From positions 2,108,034 through 2,172,033 of the forward strand of contig NZ_SIRP01000001.1 of assembly GCF_011634835.1 (NCBI RefSeq): a stretch of DNA of 64,000 nt. Reading direction: 5' to 3'. The notes under the pieces are model-generated. The model searched no databases and was not told the DNA's origin. It worked only from the letters and a program-made list of their open reading frames with translations. Source of the DNA: Isoptericola sp. BMS4. GTDB lineage: Bacteria; Actinomycetota; Actinomycetes; Actinomycetales; Cellulomonadaceae. The translations under genes and the position numbers were made by a program. Shown in pieces: positions 50,551 through 59,707 of this stretch. Numbering within the stretch: position 1 is the stretch's first letter; the number at the start of each line of letters is the position of its first letter.

Positions 50551-50730
50551 GGGCCCGGGCCGCCGTCCCCAGGACGTGCGTGGTGCACCCGTCGACGTCG
50601 GCGGTTCCGGGTACCGTGGACCCGGCCGCGGCGCCGTCATGACCACGAGGACCACGACGCGCGGCACCTGACGCCGCCGCGCACGACGCCGTCGGCGCGA
50701 AGCGAGCGGCGAGGCACGTGAGGAGGGACG

Positions 50731-50931
50731 ATGACACGGGACACCGGAGAGCCGGGACCGGGCACGGTCGAGGACGACGCCACCCCGGGTTCCGTGGCGG
50801 AGGCGCTCTCCGGCCTGGACGACCTGCCCCTGGAGGAGCACGTGGCACGGTTCGGTGCCGTCCACGACCGGCTCCGTGCCCGGCTCGACGGGCAGGACGA
50901 GCAGGCGGGCGCCCCCGGGGCGGAGGCCTGA
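50731..50931 (+). CDS. Small acidic conserved protein
   Basis: Protein of 66 residues with AGGAGGGACG directly before ATG 50731. Only LPLEEHVARFGAVHDRLRARLDG in the second half looks structured (an amphipathic helix); the rest is Gly/Asp/Pro-rich. Its position between the HAD phosphatase and tlyA matches the tiny conserved gene at this place in mycobacteria (Rv1693). The stop shares one base with the tlyA start. Function unknown. The 180-bp gap before it shows no gene. Confidence 0.75.
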   Translation: MTRDTGEPGPGTVEDDATPGSVAEALSGLDDLPLEEHVARFGAVHDRLRARLDGQDEQAGAPGAEA

Positions 50932-51842
50932 TGCCCGACGTGCGCGCGGACGTCGAGCTCGTGCGCCGCGGACTCGCCCGCTCCCGTCGTCAGGCCGCCG
51001 AGCTGGTCGCGGCCGGTCGCGTGCACCTGGCCGGCCGCACGGTCGCCAAGCCGTCGGCGCAGGTGCCGGCCGGCGCGACGCTGGAGGTCGCGCACGACCC
51101 CGACGACCCGGGCTTTGCCTCGCGCGCCGGCGGCAAGCTGGCCGGGGCGCTGGCCGCGCTGGCCGCGCACCCCGTGGGACGCGCGCTGGTGGACGCCCTG
51201 CCCGGGGCGGCGTGCCTCGACCTGGGCGCGTCCACCGGCGGGTTCACCGACGTCCTGCTGCGGCACGGTGCGGCGCACGTCGTGGCGCTCGACGTCGGGC
51301 ACGACCAGATCGTCCCGTCGCTGCGCTCCGACCCACGGGTCGACGTCGTCGAGGGATTCAACGTCCGCGACCTGACGCCGGGCACGCTGGACGCCGCCCC
51401 GGACGTCGTCGTCGGTGACCTGTCATTCATCTCCCTGACCCTCGTGGTGCGCCCGCTCGCGAGCGTGCTCGGTGCGCGCTCGCACGTGCTGCTGCTGGTC
51501 AAGCCGCAGTTCGAGGTCGGGCGCGAACGGCTCGGCAGCGGCGGCGTCGTGCGCGACCCCGGCCTGCGAGCCGACAGCGTGCGCACCGTGGTCCGCGCGG
51601 GCGCCGACGCCGGGTGGCGGCCGGTGGCGCTCGTGCCGAGCCCAGTCCCCGGCCCGAGCGGCAACACGGAGTACTTCTGCTGGTTCGTCGTCGGCGACCA
51701 CGGTGAGGAGCCCGCGACCGGGGACGACGCGGTGGCCGCCGCTGCGCGGGAGGCCGTCGCGTGGTCCCCGCCCGCCGACGGCACACAGCCCGGCACCGTC
51801 CCCGCCGTCCCGCCCGTCCTGCCGATCGGAGGAGCCCCGTGA
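50931..51842 (+). CDS. tlyA: TlyA-type rRNA 2'-O-methyltransferase
   Basis: Protein of 303 residues. N-terminal S4 RNA-binding domain (about 1-65: RADVELVRRGLARSRRQAAE, GRVHLAGRTVAKPS), then an FtsJ/RrmJ-like methyltransferase: FASRAGGKL, SAM motif ACLDLGASTGGFTDVLLRHG, VVALDVGHDQI, VVVGDLSFISL and KPQFEVGRE. In mycobacteria TlyA methylates 16S C1409 and 23S C1920, sites that affect capreomycin/viomycin sensitivity. A Pro/Ala-rich tail of about 45 residues follows the domain. Coupled to nadK by GTGA. Confidence 0.95.
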   Translation: MPDVRADVELVRRGLARSRRQAAELVAAGRVHLAGRTVAKPSAQVPAGATLEVAHDPDDPGFASRAGGKLAGALAALAAHPVGRALVDALPGAACLDLGASTGGFTDVLLRHGAAHVVALDVGHDQIVPSLRSDPRVDVVEGFNVRDLTPGTLDAAPDVVVGDLSFISLTLVVRPLASVLGARSHVLLLVKPQFEVGRERLGSGGVVRDPGLRADSVRTVVRAGADAGWRPVALVPSPVPGPSGNTEYFCWFVVGDHGEEPATGDDAVAAAAREAVAWSPPADGTQPGTVPAVPPVLPIGGAP

Positions 51843-52813
51843 CCCGCCGAGTCCTCGTCGTCACGCACGGTGGCCGGCCGGAGGCCGTGGCCGCCCTGTC
51901 CGAGGCGGTGCGCGAGCTCACCGCCGCCGGCTTCGAGGTGGCGCTGCACGACGACGACCTCGCCGAGTCCTTCGGCGACCACATGGCCGCGGCCCGGGTC
52001 CGGGAGGGGGTCACCGAGTCCGAGGTCGTCATGGTCCTCGGCGGCGACGGGACCATCCTGCGCGCCGCCGAGCTGACGCACGGCACCGGGGTGCCCCTGC
52101 TGGGCGTCAACCTCGGGCACGTCGGCTTCCTCGCGGAGAGCGAGCGCGAGAACCTGCGGCACGCGGTCCAGCGGCTGGCGGCGCGCGACTACGAGGTCGA
52201 GGAGCGCGCGGTCGTCGACGTCGTCGTGCACCTGCCGGGTGAGCCCGAGCCGATGACCGGCTGGGCGCTGAACGAAGCCACCGTCGAGAAGGCGCAGCGC
52301 GAGCGCATGGTCGAGGTCGGCATCGCGGTGGACGGGCGCCCCCTGTCCTCCTTCGGCTGCGACGGCGTCGTGATCTCTACGGCCACCGGGTCGACGGCGC
52401 ACGCCTTCTCCGCGGGCGGGCCGGTGATGTGGCCGGACGTGGACGGCGTGCTGCTCGTGCCGCTCTCCGCGCACGCCCTCTTCGCGCGCCCGCTGGTGAT
52501 CGGCCCTCGGTCCACGTACACGGTCAAGGTGCTGGAGCGCAGCGCCGTCGGGGCGGTGCTCACCTGCGACGGCCGCCGGCGCATCGACCTGCCCGTGGGG
52601 GCCCAGGTCGAGGTGCGTCGTGGCGCGCTCCCGCTGCGCTTCGCACGGCTCTTCACCGCCCCGTTCACCGACCGGCTCGTGTCCAAGTTCTCGCTGCCCG
52701 TGGTGGGGTGGCGCGAGCTGGCGGCGCAGCGTCCCGAGCGGGGCGACGACCGGTACGACGAGGCGGAGCGGGACGGCAGGCACGACGACCCCGAGCAGGA
52801 CAAGGAGGCGTGA
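51839..52813 (+). CDS. nadK: NAD kinase
   Basis: Protein of 324 residues from GTG 51839, 6 nt after GGAGG. Key motifs: VMVLGGDGTILRAAEL with GGDG at 68-71, LGVNLGHVGFLAE, WALNEATVEKAQRERM (the NE/D motif), GCDGVVISTATGSTAHAFSAGG and GPRSTYTVKVLE. Makes NADP from NAD with ATP or polyphosphate. A charged tail of about 30 residues (RGDDRYDEAERDGRHDD) extends beyond the fold. Coupled to tlyA; recN begins 4 bp after its stop. Confidence 0.96.
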   Translation: MTRRVLVVTHGGRPEAVAALSEAVRELTAAGFEVALHDDDLAESFGDHMAAARVREGVTESEVVMVLGGDGTILRAAELTHGTGVPLLGVNLGHVGFLAESERENLRHAVQRLAARDYEVEERAVVDVVVHLPGEPEPMTGWALNEATVEKAQRERMVEVGIAVDGRPLSSFGCDGVVISTATGSTAHAFSAGGPVMWPDVDGVLLVPLSAHALFARPLVIGPRSTYTVKVLERSAVGAVLTCDGRRRIDLPVGAQVEVRRGALPLRFARLFTAPFTDRLVSKFSLPVVGWRELAAQRPERGDDRYDEAERDGRHDDPEQDKEA

Positions 52814-52816
52814 GGC

Positions 52817-54607
52817 GTGCTCGAGGAGATCGCGATCGAGAACCTGGGCGTCATCGAGACGGCACGGGTGCCGCTGGCCGACGGCCTGACGGTCATCACC
52901 GGCGAGACCGGCGCGGGCAAGACGATGGTGCTCACGGGCCTCGGCCTGCTCATGGGCGGCAAGGCGGACGCCGGCGCCGTGCGCCCCGGGGCGTCGCGCG
53001 CCGCCGTGGAGGGCCGGGTGCGGGTGACCGGCCGTGAGGACGTGGCCGCACGGGTCGACGAGGCGGGCGGCGAGGTCGACGACGACGGCACCGTCGTCGT
53101 GCTGCGCACCGTCGCCGCGGGCGGCCGTTCGCGCGCGCACCTCGGCGGCCGGGGCGTCCCCCAGGGGGTGCTCGCCGACATCGCGGACGAGCTCGTGACC
53201 GTGCACGGGCAGGCGGACCAGCTGCGCCTGCGCACGCCGGCCAAGCAGCGCGACGCCCTGGACACGTTCGCGGGCGCCCGGCACCGGGCGACGATCGAGG
53301 AGTACCGGGCGGCGTGGGCCGAGCGCGCCGGGCTGCTCGCGGAGATCGACGACCTGACGACGCGCGCCGCGGAGCGCGCCCGCGAGGCGGAGCTGCTGCG
53401 TCTGGGGCTCGCCGAGATCGAGCGCGTGGACCCGCAGCCGGGGGAGGACGCCGAGCTGACCGCTCTCGTGGCGCGGCTGGGCAACGCCGAGGGGCTGCGC
53501 GTCGCGGCCCAGGAGGCGCACGACACGGTGGCGGGCGACGACGTCGAGACCGACGGGACCGCGGTCGCGGCCGTGGAGCGCGCCCGCCGCGCGCTGGAGG
53601 CGGTGGCGTCCGACGACCCGGCGCTCGGCGAGCACGCGACCCGCCTGGCGGAGGCCGGCTACCTGCTCGCCGACGTGGCGGGCGAGCTCGCGTCGTACGT
53701 GGACGGACTCCAGGCGGACCCGGCCGGGCTGGAGACGGCGCACTCCCGCCTGGCCGAGCTGGGGGCGCTGACCCGCACCTACGGCGAGACGATCGACGAC
53801 GTGCTGCGGTGGGCGAGCGACGCCGGGCTGCGCCTCCTGGACCTCGACGACGGCGGCGAGCGGCTGGAGTCCATGCGCCGCCGCACGGCCGAGCTGGACG
53901 ACGTGCTCGCGGCGGCGGGCGAGCGGGTGAGCGAGGGGCGCCGGGCCGCGGCCGACGCGCTCGCCGCGGCCGTCACGGACGAGCTCGCCGGCCTGGCGAT
54001 GGCGGGGGCGCGGCTGGTCGTGCGCGTCGAGCCCGCCGCCGAGCCGGGGCCCTCGGGGCTCGACCAGGTGACGTTCCTGCTTGAGCCGCACCCCGGTGCG
54101 CCCGCCCGACCGCTCGGCAAGGGGGCCTCGGGCGGCGAGCTGTCCCGCGTCATGCTGGCCGTGGAGGTGGCGCTCGCCACGGCGCGCGTGGAGGACGAGC
54201 CGGGCGACGGCGCTCTGCTGCCCACCTTCGTGTTCGACGAGGTCGACGCGGGCGTCGGCGGCCGTGCCGCGGTCGAGGTCGGTCGGCGCCTCGCCGCGCT
54301 GGCGCGCCGCACCCAGGTCGTGGTGGTGACGCACCTCGCGCAGGTCGCGGCGTTCGGCGACGCGCACCTCGTGGTGACGAAGTCGCAGGGCGCCGCCGGC
54401 ACCGAGGTGGACGACACCGGCGCCGACGGCGCCGACGGTACCGACGTCGAGGACGGCGTACCGGCGGTGACGGTGACCGGTGTGCGCGAGGTCACCGGCG
54501 ACGCCCGCGTCCGTGAGCTGGCCCGGATGCTCTCCGGCCAGGAGGAGTCGGCCACGGCTCGCCAGCACGCGGTCGAGCTCCTGGAGTCCTCCATCGTGGG
54601 ACGATAG
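52817..54607 (+). CDS. recN: DNA repair protein RecN
   Basis: Protein of 596 residues of the SMC-like ABC ATPase family. GTG 52817 sits 8 nt after AAGGAGG. Walker A GETGAGKTMVLTGLGLLMGG at 29-48, a long central coiled coil interrupted by the usual LPAA-rich middle, the signature LGKGASGGELSRVMLAVEVAL and Walker B TFVFDEVDAGVGGRAAVEVG near residue 475. An acidic insert (VDDTGADGADGTDVEDG) lies between the last ATPase strands and the C-terminal RMLSGQEESATARQHAVELL. RecN tethers DNA ends in recombinational double-strand-break repair. Confidence 0.96.
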   Translation: MLEEIAIENLGVIETARVPLADGLTVITGETGAGKTMVLTGLGLLMGGKADAGAVRPGASRAAVEGRVRVTGREDVAARVDEAGGEVDDDGTVVVLRTVAAGGRSRAHLGGRGVPQGVLADIADELVTVHGQADQLRLRTPAKQRDALDTFAGARHRATIEEYRAAWAERAGLLAEIDDLTTRAAERAREAELLRLGLAEIERVDPQPGEDAELTALVARLGNAEGLRVAAQEAHDTVAGDDVETDGTAVAAVERARRALEAVASDDPALGEHATRLAEAGYLLADVAGELASYVDGLQADPAGLETAHSRLAELGALTRTYGETIDDVLRWASDAGLRLLDLDDGGERLESMRRRTAELDDVLAAAGERVSEGRRAAADALAAAVTDELAGLAMAGARLVVRVEPAAEPGPSGLDQVTFLLEPHPGAPARPLGKGASGGELSRVMLAVEVALATARVEDEPGDGALLPTFVFDEVDAGVGGRAAVEVGRRLAALARRTQVVVVTHLAQVAAFGDAHLVVTKSQGAAGTEVDDTGADGADGTDVEDGVPAVTVTGVREVTGDARVRELARMLSGQEESATARQHAVELLESSIVGR

Positions 54608-54612
54608 GGGCG

Positions 54613-55806
54613 ATGAAGATGATCCTGCGCAAGCCCGACCGCGCCGCCGACCCCGGCGAGGACCTGCCCGAGGTGCAGGGGCCCGCGCGCGTCGGCGCGC
54701 GGACCAAGGACCTGACGAAGCGCCTGCAGGCCGGTGACGTCGCCGTCATCGACCACGTCGACATCGACCGCGTGGCCGCCGACGCGCTGGTCGCCGCGGG
54801 GCCGGCGGTCGTGCTCAACGCCGCCCGCTCGACGTCGGGCCGGTACCCCAACGCGGGACCCGGGATCCTGGTCGAGGCGGGCATCGTGCTCGTCGACGGC
54901 CTCGGCCCCGACGTCATGAGCCTGCCGGAGGGCACGGCGGTCGGCGTGGAGCAGGGGAAGGTCGTCGTGGACGGCGCCGTCGTCGCCGAGGGCACCCGCC
55001 AGACGCCCGAGACGATCGAGGCGGACATGGCCGCCGCCCGCGAGGGTCTCTCCGTCGAGATCGAGAACTTCGCCGAGAACACGATGACGTACCTGCGCCG
55101 GGAGCGTGACCTGCTGCTCGACGGCGTCGGCGTGCCGGACGTGCGCACCCGGATCGACGGCCGCCACGTGCTCATCGTGGTCCGCGGCTACCACTACCGC
55201 GAGGACCTCGCGATGCTGCGCTCCTACATCGCCGAGAACCGGCCGGTGCTGGTGGGCGTCGACGGCGGCGCGGACGCGATCATCGACGCCGGGTGGAAGC
55301 CGGACATGGTCGTCGGCGACATGGACTCCGTGTCGGACAAGGCGCTGGCGTGCGGGGCGGAGATCGTCGTGCACGCCTACCGCGACGGCAACTCCCCGGG
55401 GCTGGAGCGGGTCCGCGCGCTCGGCGTCGACCCCGTCGTCTTCCCCGCGACCGGCACGAGCGAGGACATCGCGATGCTGCTCGCGGACGACAAGGGTGCC
55501 GAGCTGATCGTAGCGGTGGGCACCCACGCGACGCTCGTGGAGTTCCTGGACAAGGGCCGGGCGGGCATGGCCAGCACGTTCCTGACCCGCCTGCGGGTCG
55601 GGGGCAAGCTCGTGGACGCGAAGGGCGTCTCGCGCCTGTACCGCACCCGCATCTCGAACCTGCAGCTCACGCTGCTGTCGCTGGCCGGCGTGGCCGCGGT
55701 GCTTGCGGCGCTGTGGTCGACGTCGGCGGGGCAGACGTTCTTCGGGCTCCTCGGTGCGCGGATCGACGACGTCGTCTCCTGGGTGGGTAGCCTCTTCGGC
55801 GGTTGA
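54613..55806 (+). CDS. steA: SteA-like cytokinesis/cell-envelope protein
   Basis: Protein of 397 residues, 5 bp after recN. The cytoplasmic part has TKDLTKRLQAGDVAVIDHVD, NAARSTSGRYPNAGP, a thiamine-pyrophosphokinase-like core (VLVGVDGGADAIIDAGWKPD, VVGDMDSVSD, VFPATGTSEDIAMLLAD, VAVGTHATLVEFLDKG) and one membrane segment at about 350-372 (LTLLSLAGVAAVLAALW). This architecture is the SteA protein that in Corynebacterium forms a complex with SteB and controls the peptidoglycan hydrolase RipA at division. The adjacent steB-like gene supports the name. No evidence of real TPP kinase activity. Confidence 0.85.
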   Translation: MKMILRKPDRAADPGEDLPEVQGPARVGARTKDLTKRLQAGDVAVIDHVDIDRVAADALVAAGPAVVLNAARSTSGRYPNAGPGILVEAGIVLVDGLGPDVMSLPEGTAVGVEQGKVVVDGAVVAEGTRQTPETIEADMAAAREGLSVEIENFAENTMTYLRRERDLLLDGVGVPDVRTRIDGRHVLIVVRGYHYREDLAMLRSYIAENRPVLVGVDGGADAIIDAGWKPDMVVGDMDSVSDKALACGAEIVVHAYRDGNSPGLERVRALGVDPVVFPATGTSEDIAMLLADDKGAELIVAVGTHATLVEFLDKGRAGMASTFLTRLRVGGKLVDAKGVSRLYRTRISNLQLTLLSLAGVAAVLAALWSTSAGQTFFGLLGARIDDVVSWVGSLFGG

Positions 55807-55925
55807 CCTCCCCGACGCGCGACCGCGGGTGTCCGCCCGCCGCGGGCCGGTGCCGTCACCGGAGCCCGACCCGCACCCGACCACCCTGCACCTGACCGCC
55901 ACCCCATGAAGGAACCCCTGCCGAC

Positions 55926-56963
55926 GTGATCGACTTCAGATACCACCTCGTCTCGCTGATCTCCGTCTTCCTGGCCCTCGCGGTCGGCATCATCCTGGGG
56001 GCGGGGCCGCTGCAGGGGGCGATCGGGGAACAGCTCACGGACCAGGTGGACGCGCTGCGGAACGAGCGCAACGCGCTGCGCGAGGACATCGACGCGGCAC
56101 AGGAGAACCTCGACGAGCAGCGTCGCTTCGTCGACGCGGCGGGCGACCAGCTCGTGACCGGATCGCTCGCCGCCCAGCGGATCGCCGTCGTCGACGTCGA
56201 CCAGGTGGGCGACGACACCGAGCGCGCCGTGCTCGACGAGCTCGACGACGCCGGCGCGCGCGTCGTCGCGCACGAGTCGCTGACCGAGTCGTGGACGGCG
56301 GCGGACGAGAGCACGCTGCGCGACACGGTCGCCGGCGGGCTGCGCGAGCAGCTCGGCGAGGAGGCCGCGGGCAACCTCATCGACGACGAGTCGAACACCG
56401 CCGAGCTGCTGGGCGCCGCGCTGACGGTGGCGCTCACGGACACCGACGCCGACGCTCCCGGCCAGCGCAGCAGCGAGGCGCAGGAGCTGCAGCAGCTGCT
56501 CGAGCGGGTCGGCCTGATCGAGGTCGAGTCCGCCCCGGAGGAGCCCGCGGACGCGATCCTCCTGCTCTCCGGGGGCGCGACGGACATGCCGGAGGAGCCG
56601 ACCGAGGGCGGCGACCCCGAGACCATGGGCGCGGCGGCGCTGGCGACGCTCGCCGGCACGGCGTCCGAGCTGGCGGCGACGGTGCTGGCAGGCCCGACGA
56701 CCACCGAGGGCGACCTGATCGCGACGGTCCGCGGCGACGAGGAGCTGGTCGACACCGTGACGACGGTGAGCGGCATCGAGCAGCGCACGGGCCAGATCGT
56801 GGTGCCGCTCGCGATCGCCTCGACCAGCACCGGGGTCGTGGACCAGTACGGGTTCGAGGAGGGTGCCACGGTCCTGCCGCCGCCCGCCGAGCAGGCGTCC
56901 GGCGACGCCGGCGGGAGCGCCGCGGGCGACCAGGGCGGCTCCGGCTCGGGAGACGAGTCGTGA
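55926..56963 (+). CDS. steB: SteB/MctB-like copper-transporter-family membrane protein
   Basis: Protein of 345 residues from GTG 55926 with a ribosome-binding site GAAGGAA 15-20 nt upstream (somewhat far). FRYHLVSLISVFLALAVGIILGAGPL is a single membrane segment followed by a coiled coil (DALRNERNALREDIDAAQENL), the DUF3186 pattern of MctB. MctB in M. tuberculosis lowers intracellular copper; the corynebacterial homologue SteB partners SteA at the division septum. Without a mycolate outer membrane here, the SteB role is the more likely. The C-terminal tail is Gly/Ser/Asp-rich and disordered. The 119-bp gap before it is gene-free. Confidence 0.85.
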   Translation: MIDFRYHLVSLISVFLALAVGIILGAGPLQGAIGEQLTDQVDALRNERNALREDIDAAQENLDEQRRFVDAAGDQLVTGSLAAQRIAVVDVDQVGDDTERAVLDELDDAGARVVAHESLTESWTAADESTLRDTVAGGLREQLGEEAAGNLIDDESNTAELLGAALTVALTDTDADAPGQRSSEAQELQQLLERVGLIEVESAPEEPADAILLLSGGATDMPEEPTEGGDPETMGAAALATLAGTASELAATVLAGPTTTEGDLIATVRGDEELVDTVTTVSGIEQRTGQIVVPLAIASTSTGVVDQYGFEEGATVLPPPAEQASGDAGGSAAGDQGGSGSGDES

Positions 56964-57874
56964 GCCGGCGGGGGGCGCGGGCGGGAGCGCTGCTGCGCGC
57001 GGGCCTCGTCGCAGGGGCCGTGACGGTCGCCGCGCGCCGGGTGCTCGACACCGACCCCCCGGGCGGCGCCGCGCGCTGGACCCGGACCAACCACCGCGGC
57101 GAGCCCGTGAGCATGCTGGAGGGGCCCGCCGTGGCCGCCGGCCTGTCGGCCGGGGCGCTCGCCGGGAGCGACCCCCGCACCCGCACGGCCGCGGCGCTCG
57201 CCACCGCCGGGGCCGGGGCGTTCGGCCTCGTGGACGACCTCGCCGAGGACGCCTCCACCCGCACCAAGGGGCTGCGCGGCCACCTCGGCGCGCTGGCGCG
57301 GGGCACGCTGACGACGGGTGGCCTGAAGGTGCTCGGCATCGGGGCGACCTCGATGGTGGCGGCCGCCGTCGGGACCCGGCGCACCGGCGGGGCGGCGGGG
57401 CACGCGGCCGACGTCGTCGTGAACGGCGCGCTGGTGGCCGGCACGGCCAACCTGCTGAACCTGCTGGACCTGCGCCCCGGCCGCGCGTTCAAGGCGGCGA
57501 CCGTGCTGAGCCTGCCGGTCGCGGGCGGCTCGGTCCCGGCGGCGGGCGCCGTGGTCGGCGCGGCAGCGGCCGCCGCACCGGGCGACCTGGCCGAGCGGGA
57601 CATGCTCGGCGACGGCGGGGCGAACGCCCTCGGCGCGCTCGTGGGAGCGCAGTGGGCGTTCGGCGCGCCGCGCGCGGTGCGCGTCGCCGCGCTGGGGGCC
57701 GTCGTCGGCCTGACCCTCGCCTCCGAGCGCGTCAGCTTCTCCGCGGTGATCGACCGCACGCCGTGGCTGCGACGGGTCGACCGCCTCGGGCGGCGACCGG
57801 CGCCCGAGACCGCGGCGCCCGAGACCGCGGCGCCCGAGGCCGCCTCGGGCGCGGACGAGGACGCGCGGGCTTGA
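56960..57874 (+). CDS. MraY-like membrane protein with altered active-site motifs
   Basis: Protein of 304 residues, GTG start coupled to steB by GTGA. It shows the polyprenyl-phosphate phosphosugar transferase outline (COG0472-like): WTRTNHRGEPVSMLEGPAVA, FGLVDDLAEDASTRTKGLRGHL (VDD corresponds to the Asp-Asp motif), and NLLNLLDLRPGRAFKAATVL where MraY/WecA have the NxxNxxDGxDG motif. About eight hydrophobic segments are present. The last 30 residues repeat ETAAP. It is shorter than MraY (about 340-360) and lacks the DG pair, so either substrate range differs or activity is lost. Coupled to murJ, hence a cell-wall lipid role is likely. Confidence 0.75.
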   Translation: MSRRGARAGALLRAGLVAGAVTVAARRVLDTDPPGGAARWTRTNHRGEPVSMLEGPAVAAGLSAGALAGSDPRTRTAAALATAGAGAFGLVDDLAEDASTRTKGLRGHLGALARGTLTTGGLKVLGIGATSMVAAAVGTRRTGGAAGHAADVVVNGALVAGTANLLNLLDLRPGRAFKAATVLSLPVAGGSVPAAGAVVGAAAAAAPGDLAERDMLGDGGANALGALVGAQWAFGAPRAVRVAALGAVVGLTLASERVSFSAVIDRTPWLRRVDRLGRRPAPETAAPETAAPEAASGADEDARA

Positions 57875-59553
57875 CCACGCCGGCCGGCCGGGCGCGTGCC
57901 GGCCAGACGCTCGCGGGCGCGGCGGTGCTCATCACCGTCGTCACGCTCGCGAGCCGCGTGGTGGGCTTCGGCCGCTGGCTCGCCCAGGCGCACTACCTCG
58001 GCACGGGCGGCGTCGACGGGCCCTTCAACGCGGCGAACCTGCTGCCGAACGTGCTGTTCGAGGTGGCCGCCGGGGGAGCGCTCGCCGGCGCCGTGGTGCC
58101 GCTGCTGTCCGGCTTCCTCGTCCGGGGCGAGCAGGAGAAGGTCTCGCGGACGGCGTCCGCGCTGCTGGGGTGGACGCTCGTCGTGCTCGTCCCGCTGGGC
58201 GGCCTCATGGCGCTCCTCGCCGACCCGATCTCCCGCCTGCTGCCGCTGGAGGACGCGGCCGACGTCGCCGTCGCCGCGGACTTCGTGCGGGTCTTCGCGC
58301 TGCAGGTGCCGCTGTACGGGCTGTCGGTGGTGCTCGGCGGCGTCCTGCAGGCGCACAAGAGGTTCTTCTGGCCGGCGTTCGCCCCGCTCGTCTCCAGCCT
58401 CGTCGTCATCGGCGTGTACGCGGTCTTCGGGGCGCTCGCCGACGGGAACCAGCAGGACGTCGCCGCGCTGTCGTCCCGCGCGCTCGGGTGGCTGGCGTGG
58501 GGGAACACCGCGGGGGTGGCGTTCCTCGCCCTGCCGTTGCTGCGGCCCGTGCACCGCACCGGGGTGCGGCTGCGGCCCACGCTGCGGTTCGTCGACGGCG
58601 AGGGGCGGCGCGCCGCCCGGCTCGCCTTCGCGGGGATCGGCGCCCTGGTCGCGCAGCAGCTGTCCCAGCTCGCGCTGATGTGGGCCGGGATCCGGGCCGG
58701 CGGGGACGCCACCTGGACCATCTACCTGTACGCCCAGCAGGTGTACCAGCTGCCGTACGCGGTGCTGGCGTTCCCGATCGCCACGAGCGCGTTCCCGCGC
58801 TTCGCGGAGCTCGCCGCGCAGCGGGCCTGGGACGGTCTCGGCCGGCTGGTGTCGTCCACCACGCGCGTGCTGGTCACCACGATGGGGGCCGGGGCCGCCG
58901 CCCTCGTGGCCGCGGCCCCGTTCGTCGAGGACGTGTTCGACATGGTCGTCTCGCACGGCGACGCCGCGGGCATGGGCGGTGCGCTGGCGTGGATGGCGCC
59001 GGGGCTGCTCGGGTTCGCGCTGATCCTCCAGCTGTCCCGCCTCCTGTACGCGGTCGACTCCGGGCGGGCGGCGGTCGTCGCCACGGCGTCGGGCTGGGCC
59101 GTCGTCGCCGCCGGCGCGCTCGCCTGCGTGCCGGTCTTCGCCGGCCGGCCCGGGGGCGTGACCACGCGGGTGGAGGTCCTGGCGTGGCTCGGCGCCGCGG
59201 TGACGGCCGGCATGACGGTGGCGGCGGCGGGGCTGCTCGTCGCGGTGCGCCGCCGGCTCGGGCCGGCGGCGCTGCGGGGCGTCCCGCGCACGGGTGCGGT
59301 GGTGCTCGCGGCGGGTGCCGCGGGGGCGACGCTCGCGCGGTGGCTGCTGCCGGCCGGTGGCTCCGGGCCCGGGGCGGACGGCGGGGGCACGCCGTTCGAC
59401 CTCGGCCGGTTCCTGGCGGACGTCGGCCTGGGCGTGGCGGCGGGCCTGCTGGCGGCGGTCGTCGTGGTCGTCGTGGTCGCCGCGGCGGACCGCGAGGTGC
59501 GTGGGCGTGTCGCGTCCGTGGCCCGGCGGGCCCGCGGGATGCTCCGTCGCTGA
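57871..59553 (+). CDS. murJ: Lipid II flippase MurJ-type protein
   Basis: Protein of 560 residues from TTG 57871, coupled to the preceding gene as TTGA. MATE/MVF fold with about 14 membrane segments: [20 protein letters not shown] at the start, [34 protein letters not shown] (MurJ region, in parts), [51 protein letters not shown] (in parts), [15 protein letters not shown]. MurJ flips lipid II for peptidoglycan synthesis. The short form here lacks the large cytoplasmic kinase-like domain of mycobacterial MviN. TTG is accepted because of the overlap and the lack of a better start. Confidence 0.88.
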   Translation: MTTPAGRARAGQTLAGAAVLITVVTLASRVVGFGRWLAQAHYLGTGGVDGPFNAANLLPNVLFEVAAGGALAGAVVPLLSGFLVRGEQEKVSRTASALLGWTLVVLVPLGGLMALLADPISRLLPLEDAADVAVAADFVRVFALQVPLYGLSVVLGGVLQAHKRFFWPAFAPLVSSLVVIGVYAVFGALADGNQQDVAALSSRALGWLAWGNTAGVAFLALPLLRPVHRTGVRLRPTLRFVDGEGRRAARLAFAGIGALVAQQLSQLALMWAGIRAGGDATWTIYLYAQQVYQLPYAVLAFPIATSAFPRFAELAAQRAWDGLGRLVSSTTRVLVTTMGAGAAALVAAAPFVEDVFDMVVSHGDAAGMGGALAWMAPGLLGFALILQLSRLLYAVDSGRAAVVATASGWAVVAAGALACVPVFAGRPGGVTTRVEVLAWLGAAVTAGMTVAAAGLLVAVRRRLGPAALRGVPRTGAVVLAAGAAGATLARWLLPAGGSGPGADGGGTPFDLGRFLADVGLGVAAGLLAAVVVVVVVAAADREVRGRVASVARRARGMLRR

Positions 59554-59693
59554 CGAGGCGCCGATCCGCCCTCACGGCTCTGACCTGCACCGACCCGAGG
59601 CCGCGGAGAGGAGGACGACGGGCGGCCGCTGTGACGTCGGCCCGGGTCTGCCGGAACGGTCCGCTCCGCCGCGTCGGGGGCCCGTGCGTCGGT

Positions 59694-59699
59694 TAGCAT
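59694..59699 (+). promoter_or_regulatory. Candidate -10 element of pyrG
   Basis: TAGCAT within GGTTAGCATGG ends 8 nt before the pyrG GTG, so the transcript would begin at or within 2 nt of the start codon, with at most a partial ribosome-binding site (GGAG, 4 nt from GTG). No clear -35 is seen. The 154-bp gap from murJ holds no gene. Confidence 0.45.
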
Positions 59700-59707
59700 G
59701 GAGTTCC

